Assembly: GCA_019693395.1 (NCBI GenBank)
Contig: JAAMXP010000575.1
Span: 1 to 30,222, forward strand
From: Ettlia oleoabundans
Taxonomy: Eukaryota; Chlorophyta; Chlorophyceae; Chlamydomonadales
Length of the DNA stretch: 30,222 bases
Direction of reading: 5' to 3'
Shown: piece by piece, positions 1 to 19,430 of the stretch
Position numbering within the stretch: the first letter of the stretch is position 1
How the letters are laid out: each line of letters starts with the position of its first letter
Made by a program: the position numbers and the translations under genes
Notes under the pieces: model-generated
Told to the model about the DNA's origin: nothing
Database searches by the model: none
Seen by the model: the letters and a program-made list of their open reading frames with translations, nothing else

Positions 1-1
1 C

Positions 2-3175
<3,174 letters not shown>

Positions 3176-3720
3176 GACTTTCAGGCGTCGTGCTACCTGT
3201 GGCACTGCCAAGCAATGCGGCAGGGTGGGATGCCAAAATGGTGAGTCCTAAACGACGCAAGCCAGCGAGTGAAATAGGGTTGCGCGCAGCAGGGGCGCAG
3301 CATGAAGCTCAAATTTTCTTGCAAATGACTACAGTAAGAATCCCATCATCGTCAACCTCGCTCGATTCAGTTCCCACCGTTGAAAAGTCGACGAGCATCA
3401 GCGGACCCGGCGCCCTGGTTCGCCGTTCTGCTGCAGTGCGGGGCTCACTGGGGTCCTTTACGCACACTTACTGCCAAAATGAACTCAAGAAGAATGAAGG
3501 TGATTGATTGAGTGATGGTGATGGGTGTCCAGCTGCCGCAGTGAGCCGCAGCCCTGCTGGCTGCCTGCGAGAGAGACGTTGGAATGCGGAAGTGCTAATA
3601 TCTCGTCTGCCTCGCCACAAAGTTGCATTCTGCTCTACCAACAATCACTTGGGCCTGGGCGCTCGCTGCCACACTGGGTGGCAGGGAACCCTGAGTGCTG
3701 CCCAGCGACTTCCTCCTCTG
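3176..3720. promoter_or_regulatory. shared intergenic region between divergent sirtuin and DDM1-like genes
   Basis: About 545 bp separate the two proposed ATGs. The region must hold both 5' UTRs and both core promoters unless a distal exon was missed. I see no convincing TATA box or repeated element. The frame of DDM1 exon 1 stays open upstream to about 3508, but it contains no ATG before 3721, so it is probably 5' UTR. Another open frame at 3190-3507 has no recognisable product. Confidence 0.55.
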
Positions 3721-10627
<6,907 letters not shown>

Positions 10628-11568
10628 AGTCAACCTCCATCAGGGGTGGAAGGGGCATGGCAGGCAGAATCGAGGAAGAGCAACTGGAGTGGAAAGATAT
10701 GGCCTGGCTGGACTGTGGCCTAGTCTCCTAGGCTGGCTGGCTGGTTGGTTGGTTTGTCTTGCTGGCGGTTTGGCTTACCCAACAACTGCCCAGGACAGTA
10801 GCAGCCGTGACCCTTGGCTGCTGCAGATGACCCTCCACCCTATCTTTCTCCTAGTGTCCTCGGCCCCCACTAACAGCAGGAGCAGCCTCCTTCCTCCTGC
10901 ATAGTTGAGTTGTGTATCATTCCGCACAAGTTGACAGCACCCACTGGCTTTGCATCCTCATGCAGCTTGAGAACAGCAAGCCGGGGCCCCTGTGCTTGCC
11001 TTACTGACCTTAAATGGTTGCCCCGCACATTAATGCAGGCAGAGGCAGGTCTTGAACCCCGGCACTTGCCGCCTGCTGCCTGCCGCACTTTTGCAGCCAT
11101 GCGCAATCAATCCTTTGAACTGTTCACCAAGATTTGCACAGACCCCTTTTGAACCGTTCACCGTCCTCACGTAGCATTACACAAATGTTTTTCCTTTTTA
11201 GGTATACCATGCATTCAATTCGTTCTGGCTCCCTGTGGCAATAGCTGCCCAGTGTCACTTGTGTGGCAGCCCCCGTTGTAAGTGCCACAACAGCAAGCAC
11301 AACACCTCTGCAGGTAGTACGATCGCGCTTCGCCCAGCTGGATTACCTAAACACTTGTGATTTGGAAGGGCAGAGGGAACTGCAAGACTGGCCACTCCCA
11401 CATAGCTTTGCTGTCTGTACCGCAGCCGTCTGCTGCCGCCATGCACCACAGGGCCGCCTGCCACTCATGGGTGTCATGTACGGCAACGTAAGAAGCCTTA
11501 GGCAAATATCGTTGATATGTCTTACTGGTGAGGATGGCCTGCCGCCCGCCTGCTCTCCGCCACAAGGG
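10628..11568. other. intergenic: DDM1-like 3' UTR and upstream region of the glycosyltransferase gene
   Basis: No exon was recognised. The stretch holds low-complexity GGTT/GGCT runs near 10733-10775. A TGTAA at 11277-11281 is a candidate chlorophycean polyadenylation signal about 650 nt past the DDM1 stop. The frame of the next gene is open from about 11263, so an additional upstream coding segment cannot be excluded. Confidence 0.4.
11277..11281 (+). terminator. candidate TGTAA polyadenylation signal for the DDM1-like gene
   Basis: TGTAA is the usual polyadenylation motif of volvocalean algae. This is the first plus-strand copy I find after the DDM1 stop. The motif is short, so chance occurrence is possible. 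Confidence 0.3.
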
Positions 11569-14500
11569 ATGCGAGTCATTGTTCAGAGCTCCCCGCGCCG
11601 GTTTGGCCTCATTGAGCGGATCGTTGCAGTTTTGTGCTTTCTGTCATTGTTGAAGGGCATTTCTCTGCTTCAGGTGAGGGAACATGCGACTGTGCTGTAT
11701 GATCACTTCTGTTTGGCAAGCCCAGCTCGTGGCGCCCGTGACTGTCTGCAGACCAATAAGCGCCAACTTGTGGTGGTCTCCGCCCAATTAATCTCCGTCT
11801 TCGGCCCTGTCGGCGGCAGCCCTGCTGCCGCCGCTGCCATCAGGGAGCCGGCGCCGCTGCTGCCAGACTGCCTCAGCTTGGGCCCCCACCGACGCGAGTT
11901 CTCAGCCAAGGAGCTGGCTCTTCAGCAGGAGCGTTACATGTCCTGGCAGAATGGAACGGCACAGGGGCTGGCAATGTGCCTGACTGTCAAAGGTGCGGCC
12001 CTGGTCGAAAAAGGGGCTGTGCCGCAGCTAGCCAGGCAATGGATATATGTGGTCATGCAGCGCGTTTGCTGAACTGGCCCGCCATCACCTGTGCCACCAT
12101 GCCATTTGTGATTTATGCTAACTGCTGCTACTTCTACCGTGCTGCTTCTACCGCTCGGTCGTTGTATCGTTCCCGCTTTTCATCCGCTGCTGGTGCGACT
12201 CGAACACCAAACAACTCATTCTTCCATGTCGTCGTGCGTTTATGTTCTGTTAAGCTGCAGTTATCCTCATCACTCCAATGCCGCCTTCTTGGCTCCTGTG
12301 CCCCTGCAGACCAGGCGGAGGATTTGCCAGAGTGGGTGGAGTATCACCTTGGCTTAGGAGCGTCCCAAATATACGTGTACGACACAGGCAGCAAGCCGCC
12401 GGTGAAGCCCCCGGTACAGCGGTACATAAAGGTGAGGGTGTGTCAGGACAGCAATACACCTGCAGGGTTGAGGTGGGCCGGGGTGGTGCAGCTCAAGCCG
12501 GGGTGGGCAGCGGCGCAATAAGTTGGCTAGTCACGTCCTGGCCGGCCAGCCGGCAGGCAGGCTGGCTGGTATGGCTGGCTCTGGGGCAGGCCGCCTGCTG
12601 CTGGACTGAGCAGCTGTCCAGGGCCACGCTGGTGGTCCAGCGCCAACTGATGCAGCTGTGGAACAGTGGGTCAGGCAGCCGATAGCATGAGCTGCTGACA
12701 CCTGGGGGCAGACTGCCGCAAAGTGCGGTGTGCACAGGTGAATGCAGCTGGGATGCTACGGTGGAGGCTGGGTCCAAGCTTAACCAATTGACCCCGACTG
12801 CGCCTGCCCGCCCCCCTCCATTGTCTGCTCGGTGAATCAGCTGCTCCTGCCCTGCCCTCCATTTGAGTGCTGGGTGACTTACCGCGCCTCGGTCCTGCCT
12901 TGCCTGCCATGTGTGTGCTGGTACCCAGGCTGGCACCGTGACATACCGCTACATTGATGACTTCAAGGCAGCTGCTAGGGAACTACAAGCCAGCAATGAT
13001 CACAAGTTCAACCCTAAGGTAGTGCGATGCAGTCTGCCATTGCTAGTGGTTTTTTTATCAAACAAATATAGACTCACATTGCTTGACCTGGATTATATTG
13101 AGCTGAATTTTGAGTGAGCTGTAGAGCAGCACCCCCTCGTGCCATCCCCATTTACCCATCAATATAGTCATGCAACCAAAAACAGTTGACGGGCGCCTGC
13201 TCTTCTCTGCTGCGTTACTTGCAGACGCACTCCGGCATGAGGCAGCCGCTGCCTAGTTCGCCGCGCTTTGCCTGCCCACGTGCCCGCCTGCCTGCCTTGT
13301 TCTCCCACCTGCGTTGCAGTACAAGCAGTGGATAGTGTACAACCTGTGCCTCCGGGACCATGGCGCCAAACACCGCTTCATGGGTGGGCGGCTGCTGCTG
13401 CACTTGGGGGCCGCTGCAGCCGCTGCTGTTGGACGTTGGTGTCAAAGGCTGCTGTTGTAGGCGTGTTGTTGAAAGCTGGTGTTGTAGGCGTGTTGCTGAA
13501 GACTGCTGTTGTATGCGTGTTGTTGAAAGCTGGTGTTGTAGGCGTGTTTCTTGAAGGCTGTTGCTGTAGGAGTGTTGTTGAAGGCTGCTGTTGTCTCGCA
13601 AAGCTTCTTCATGCACCCATCGTTGCTTCCATGTGTTGCTTTCCTCCTGCTTTCCTCCCGCAGCCTTCATTGACTCGGATGAGTTCCTGGTGATGGTACC
13701 ACCAGCATTGGACGGTACTGCTATTGGTGGTACCGCCATGAACCTTCCTGCCCTGATGGCACAGTACCAGGGGTATGGCGGGCTGGTGGCCAACTGGCGC
13801 GTACTGGGAGCCAGTGAGTGGAAATCCGGGTGCTGACGCCTTCAGCCTGAGGTTGCTGCTGCCGCTTGCCGGTGCTCCTTGGCTGCGGTGCCGCTTGCTG
13901 GTAGCCGTGCTGGTGCTGCTGCGGCCTGCTGCCACTGTTTCTGGCTGTTAGATGTCATTGCCGTGCTGCAAAAGGTGAAGGGGGAACAACTAAAGCTCTG
14001 TGGCCTGGCCGCCACTGATGATCTCCTGGGTGCAGACGGGCACAAGAAGCACCAGCCTAGCACACTGCTGGCCTACACCCAGTGCTACCCAGAGCGGGTG
14101 GGTGGGTGGATGGGTGGGTGGGTTGCCGGTGCATTTGTCAGTCATTACCCGCCTGGGTAGCTGGTTGAGGGATGGCAGAGGGAAGTCCTGTGTTTGTTGG
14201 TTGATTGGGAGGGCAGGAGTTCAGATTCTTCTCCTTTGCACAACTTTGCCCCTAACTTTGCACCCGTGAGTTGATGCCTTCACACCATTCTGCCTCTACT
14301 TGATGCCCTCGCACTGAACTGCTGTCCCTGGTCTTCCAGTGCAGGTGCCTGAGCAGCTGAACATCAAGACCATCATCAACACCGCCTTCACAGTGCAGCC
14401 AGCCTCGCCCCACAACGCATACTATGCGGGGGGGTGCTATGCAGGTGAGCGGGACAAGAGATCACACACACGTGTGGTGCCTGTGGGTGGTTGGTGGCTG

Positions 14501-15374
14501 ATGCGAGGGCTTGTATTGTTCTGGCCGTTCCGTTCCGTGGCGTGGCTGGGCTGGGCCACACGGACAGCCTGTTAAGCATTTCCGCTATTATGCGCCCTTC
14601 ACCCCTCACCCTCTGACGAATCAAAGAAGCACAAAAAGAAAGTAAACAACCACAATCCACACATGGGTCTTCCTACGACGCTGGCTGGCTTCACTTTTAC
14701 GTTTGCAGTGTCGACTGCTGGGGAGCGTGTGGATGGGTTTGCATCCAAGCGCATCCACGCTGACCGGCTGCTGGTATATCATTACGTCACCAAGAGTCTG
14801 CAGGTTAGGGGGGCGCCTGTGGCACGCAGCCGTAGTAGCGAGATGCATATGTTGTTGTCCTGACTCCAAACCGTAACCCCTACTAGCTTTGCTTGGTCGC
14901 TTCCATTCGCCCTGTGCTGGTGCTTGTGCGCTCAGGACTTCAAGAAGAAGATGAAGCGAGGGGGCGGCCTGGGTGTGCAATTCCGAGACATGGCATACTG
15001 GGACAAAGTGCAGCGCCTGTGAGTGACGAGGCTTGCATGCAACCCTGCATGGCGCACACGCTGTGTGCATTGCATTCCTGTAAGGCTTTCCTTGCGCAGT
15101 TTGTGTTGTCATATGTCACGCGAGCTGCGAGCTGCTGCTGGCGTGGAGGCGATCCCCATGTGGCAATTTTCGGTGTAGTTTTGGTTTGGTCACCCACCCT
15201 GGCCATTCACTCAACGTGCAACTCTGCAGGTCGAATGAGACGTGCACGGCAGCAGCAGATGCCTGGCGGCGCATGAGCGCCGTGCAGCGGCAGGGCCAGG
15301 GGGTGTCACAGCCGCGGCGGCGCCAACCGTTGGCTGTCCCTGTCACTCTTCGGCGGCGGGAATCTGCGGGGTAG
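11569..15374 (+). CDS. GT92/DUF23-like glycosyltransferase, type II membrane protein
   Basis: Probable Golgi/ER glycosyltransferase. Exons: 11569-11673, 11752-11992, 12310-12431, 12929-13018, 13320-13383, 13664-13813, 14036-14097, 14345-14444, 14709-14803, 14936-15018, 15230-15374. Phases agree and the product is 418 aa. The chosen ATG gives a short basic N-terminus, then one hydrophobic segment (RIVAVLCFLSLLKGISLL), a classic signal anchor. The catalytic domain shows EWVEYHLGLGASQIYVYD (about 122-139), the DXD-like FIDSDEFLV (209-217) for metal/nucleotide-sugar binding, NWRVLGANGHKKHQP, KTIINTAFTVQP, and LLVYHYVTKSLQDFKKKMKRG, in the order of the GT92 / Glyco_tranf_2_4 families. The C-terminal ~40 residues are Arg/Gln-rich. 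The first intron (78 nt) is open and a multiple of three, so a 444-aa retained form is possible. The sugar and acceptor are unknown. The N-terminus is less certain than the core. Confidence 0.83.
13446..13594. repeat. 27-bp minisatellite, about 5.5 copies, inside a glycosyltransferase intron
   Basis: Degenerate units resembling gctggtgttgtaggcgtgtt followed by g(c/t)tgaag recur every 27 bp. Copies 2 and 4 are nearly identical, suggesting a 54-bp higher-order unit. The array fills more than half of the 280-nt intron 13384-13663. Confidence 0.85.
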
Positions 15375-16483
15375 CTGCACGTGCAGGTTGGAAGGACTTC
15401 TGGCTCCTTGTCCTTGCGCGCTAGGGTCCATATACCAGACTTAACCCTGATGCACCGTCAACTGCTGGGTTTCCTGCAGCAGCTCCAGCCACAACTGTCG
15501 CGTCTTCTGCCTCACCCTGCCCGGCTTGCCAAGGTGCCTGTTGCTGGTGCATTTTTACCTTGTAGCCTGCATCACGCCTGGCCAGTTTCCGACTCCTATC
15601 TGTTCTAATGTATGCTTGTTGGACTCCGAAAATGAACGCGTTTCTGTTTGGGGGAGGCGTGCGCCTGCAGGCCCGGCGGCGACTGGGAGGGGTCCTCCTG
15701 CTTGTTGTATGAGATGTTCCTGTTCCTCTGTCAAATGCCGGATGACGATGTAGAAATGTTATTTGGCAGTTGCCAGAATGTTGTGTCGTCTCCTCTAACA
15801 GGGCTTTGGTGCCACCAACTGGCCCTTAAAAAAAAGGCGAGCATCCGGAACGACCGGTCATCAACGTTCGTGAGCAGCCCGCCGCCCTTTTGGTTTCGAT
15901 CTATGGTGGTGCTGGTAGGCCTGCAACCGCGGGGGAGCATTTTTCCAGCACCGGACATACATAGTCCTGCACCGTTCCGAGTCAGCGTCTGGCCGCTGCC
16001 GGCGGGCCATATGGACGTGTTAACGTCCGCCGCTGCGTGCCGTGAAAGGAAATTTCGTCTCCGCGGGACTCAACCAGTGTTATTCTGCGGAATCCAGAGC
16101 CAAACCCAAGTTGCTCTGCGTAGCAGGATTTCCGGTGTTTCACTCCGACCTTACGTTCCCAGCGGTCGAAGTGGCGGAACACGGCCCCCGTCCTCAGTGC
16201 CAGCTGCATTCCAACCGTTTGTAGTGGCAACCTGCGCCCCTGGCTCCACCCGAAGCTATAATCTCTCCACCGAGACTCCCCAGGGTGAGCCGCGCTTCAC
16301 CCAACCCAACCCAGCCCGGCCAGAGGACCTTGAGTGCTGAAAGTGACATGCAAATGTACTGCGAGGGCTCGCCCGTGCACTGAGTTTGCTGGGGCCCCCG
16401 GGCGGCGCGCGACACAAGTGCCGGTTGAGTCGACTTGAAAGCCCTCCCCTGGTTTGCGCCCCTTGCAGGTCGCTGACGGAGCA
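15375..16483. other. intergenic or possible 5' exon(s) of the next gene
   Basis: Nothing here was recognised by family. A stretch at 16011-16284 begins with ATG and reads through a Ser/Arg/Ala-rich, acid-poor ~91-residue segment resembling an organelle-targeting peptide, ending at a good donor (CAGG|gtgagc). It could splice in phase to 16494, which would give the next gene a targeting peptide and a 416-aa product. That acceptor (gagccag) has a poor pyrimidine tract, so this remains a suggestion. Confidence 0.3.
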
Positions 16484-17796
16484 ATGGAGCCAGTGAAAAG
16501 TGTCGGCCAGCATCTCTTGACAGCGGCGGAGCTGTGGGGCTCTGTTGCCGGTCGTGCTGGGAGCGGCGCCCCGCAGCTCTGCAATCCGCTGCCGTCGCTT
16601 GCTGCCACTGCGAGTGTGAGCTGCTTTGCACAGGGCAGCGCGTCCCTGCCACCGCCCAGCACACCTTGCGCAGATCCTTCAGCTGATTGCGGCAGCTTCA
16701 ACACCTCCTTCTCCGACCTCACCTGCCCACCGTCGCCGCCACTGCGCCGCTCCACCTCGCTCCCAGCGCACCAGCGCCGCGACAGGGCGGCCCTTGGTGC
16801 CCTGCTACTGGTTGCCCAGGCGTGCCAAACAAGCAAAAGCTGCCTACAAGCCCCAGGTGCGCCACATATCCTGCGGCTGCACAGCCAAGTAAACCTTGCT
16901 TGCCTCTGCCTCTGCTGCCCGTCTGCGCAGACCACCATGCCCACCTGCCCGCTCGCCACGTTACTGCCTGGCTATCCCTTCTTCGCAGCCACAGTAAATT
17001 GAAAATTTCGTTCAGTTCCATCGCCCATATCCTGTAGATACGCCCGGTGTGCTCGAGTCAATGTCATGCACTGGCGCCGCTGCCCGTGCCACGGTCAGGC
17101 TGCAACCGGGGTCAAACTTTCGCGCCTGGAACAAAAAGGGCACATCCCACAGCCGCAGCCTGCCCCTGCCTGTGCGGCCTACCAGAGCTGTCAGGAGGAG
17201 CCGCCTTCGCAAGGGTGCCGCTAGCGGCAGCCCGACTGCTGGCAAGGCCTCAGCAGGCACAGCGCGGGAACTGACGCAGGTGTTGGCAGCTGCACCATAT
17301 GTGTCGGCGGCGCTAGCGCTGCACCCAGCCAGTGCGGCTGCCGAACTATTGCGCCCCACCATGCCCGAGCCGGACAAGATGTCGCTATTACCACAAGGCG
17401 CCACTGCAATGAAGACGGGCGCCGCTGGCGGGCATCACACCATGAAGACTGGCCAGGCCGAACTGGGCAGGTGTGTGATGTACGTGTGCTTGCTTGTTGC
17501 TGGGGATAATGTTCAGTGGATGGCGGTAGGATGCAATGCTGGGTTGGGGAGTATAAAGGTCACTTTAGCTCACCCATTCCTGGCTCACCACCCTCTGGCC
17601 AGTGCAAGCGTGCCACGAACCAGTGCCTCTTGCTTTCTCACTGTGCCCGCTCGCCTCCCCTACCTGCAGCCTGGACAGCCCATGGGCTCCCACAGGCGAG
17701 CCGGTCATGATCAGGGGGCAACGAGTCTACACAGGGCTGTCTGAGGTTGAGGCCGCCAAGCTGGTGGCGGCTCGGGCATTCCTGGCCTGCTTCTAA
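16484..17796 (+). CDS. unrecognised protein, three-exon model
   Basis: I do not recognise this product. The proposed exons 16484-16888, 17016-17470 and 17670-17796 are joined by donors gtaaac and gtgtgt and acceptors gttcag and ctgcag. They are in phase and encode 328 aa. The first exon is Ser/Pro/Cys-rich. The second is basic in its first half (NFRAWNKKG, then an Arg/Ser-rich run), followed by Ala-rich helical sequence. The third ends in a compact, more conserved-looking segment, EPVMIRGQRVYTGLSEVEAA then KLVAARAFLACF and a stop. The last two exons are the best supported by splice sites. The start is uncertain: an upstream exon at 16011-16284 could replace it. No domain, transmembrane segment or neighbour suggests a role. 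Confidence 0.45.
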
Positions 17797-19398
17797 TCTG
17801 TACACCTCCCTTACCACAAAGCTGGTGTCAGTAGGGGCCCTGCAGGTAGCTCTGGCCTTCATTAATTGATGTTAGCCTCCCATATAATCGTGGCCACAAC
17901 TCCTATCATCTCAAGCAAGCCCCCAACCGGCAACAGCTGGACCCACCACCCAGCCTTGCGAAGGCCACGCTGGAAACCCACAACAGCCGCGCTGATGGTA
18001 TTGGCAACAAGGTGAATGGCTGAGGTGGCAGCAGACGTTTGCTCTGTAGCTGCCCGCAAGCCAAAATGACTCCCTCTCCCTCTCCTCTTTGGACTGGCCT
18101 GCTGCTACTGCCGCGACTGGCCACCATTTCCAACTTCCTTTTTCACTTATCCAACCCCATGCCTAAACCATCTTCTCATCTAAGACTCCCATTCCCTGCT
18201 TTGGCGATGGTGGTACGTGTGCCCTTTTTCCCTGCCATTTTTGCATTTAGTGAGCGGCACCCCACCCCTTTGCCGATATGCGACGTCGACACACATGCCC
18301 AGTTCGAACCAATACATAAGTCTCAAAAATGCCATCAGCTGCAGCATACCTGCTGTTCCATGTCATACTGAACCGGATACAACGAATGCCCAACGCGGTA
18401 TGCCACGATAACACTATGTTTCATACTGCGCGCCCACCTTGCTATCATCCGTCATACTTCATTACTACATGTGTTGACAGGGCCCCATTTTGAAGGGAGC
18501 CCCCATGTCTGCCCCTTCATGCGCGTAAAGCCGGACTTCATTTTTCATTCGCAGGGACCGGACTCACCTTGCTTCCGCGCCCAACATGCGGTGTGCAGGG
18601 ATGCACAGTGGTCCCCTCAGCACCCGTTTTTCACTGTGCCTGACTTTCATTCCTGCTCGTTGACCAACCCACTCCAATAACTGTCCCCACCTGTTCTTCT
18701 CCCTCACCTGTTTGTACAACGTTTTTGCGATGCAAATGGAGACTCAATTCAGTCTTTAACTGCAACCAAGGGTCAAGCCCTTCCCATTGGCAGCCGTGTC
18801 ACTTGAGAGGTCGGCTGTTTCATACATGCAGCATGTTCCAGCTGCCAGGTCCATCCAATATGCAACTGTGTTGTGCCTCTAGGGGATCTAAAGCCTGGAT
18901 TGTAAACTCAGAACCGTAAGCGTTGGGATACTGATGAACCGACGTGCACACGGTGGAGATCCGATCCCGCCAAGGTTTACCGCTTTCGGCTTTTAATGCA
19001 AAAGGAGGGGAGTGGCAGCCGCCTGCACATGCTTGGCTGTTTGGAGGTAGTATCACAAACAACTGCAGGTTTACATTTGCAAAGAAGTCTGTGGCAATTG
19101 AATGGAAAATGAAATGAAGCGATTTGCGAGGATGGATTGGCTGCAAACCGAGACACAAAATGCGGGCATCTCCGCAATGTTGTCGACGGCACCAGTACAG
19201 CACCTGGATGGACTCACTGTTGGCAGCAGTGAATGGTAGGACTGGCTCCTGCCTGCACCCGGTGCTGCCTGCCAGGGCCTCAGGGCACCTGGTGGCCCGT
19301 CAAGGGCGCCAGGGAGCAGATTTTTCGAACGACAGTGCCTGAGGGCGCTTGGTGGCTCGTCAAGGGCGCCAAGGAGCACATTTTGTGACGGCAGGGCC
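17797..19398. other. convergent intergenic region between the unrecognised gene and the hydrolase gene
   Basis: About 1.6 kb between two converging 3' ends. It is less GC-rich and more pyrimidine-rich than the exons, and no coding segment was recognised on either strand. It includes TGTAA on the plus strand at 18901-18905, a minus-strand TGTAA at 19071-19075, and a tandem repeat at its right end. Confidence 0.5.
19071..19075 (-). terminator. candidate TGTAA polyadenylation signal for the hydrolase gene
   Basis: Reads TGTAA on the minus strand about 325 nt beyond the hydrolase stop codon. It is the nearest such motif I find. The motif is short and the call tentative. Confidence 0.35.
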
Positions 19399-19430
19399 TC
19401 ACGGCGCTTGGTGCCTCGTCTCTTCCATGG
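19266..19430. repeat. about 60-bp tandem repeat, about 2.6 copies, overlapping the hydrolase stop codon
   Basis: The phrase gcct-(c/g)agggc-(a/g)c-(c/t)tggtg recurs with starts near 19277, 19337 and 19396, so the period is 59-60 bp. The shared body contains gtcaagggcgcca(a/g)ggagca. The third, leftmost-coding copy includes the hydrolase stop codon (complement of 19399-19401). Confidence 0.8.

Noticed and set aside
12190..12215. Possible tRNA T-arm (gactcgaacacca)
   Set aside because: The T-loop consensus is imperfect and I could not find a matching acceptor stem, D-arm or anticodon arm nearby.
13268..13693. Cys/Val-rich plus-strand open frame of 141 codons
   Set aside because: It comes from the 27-bp minisatellite and crosses true exons of the glycosyltransferase in the wrong frame.
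17797..19398. Open frames on both strands (up to 127 codons) in the convergent intergenic region
   Set aside because: They lack family motifs, are rich in simple sequence, and have no consistent splice partners.
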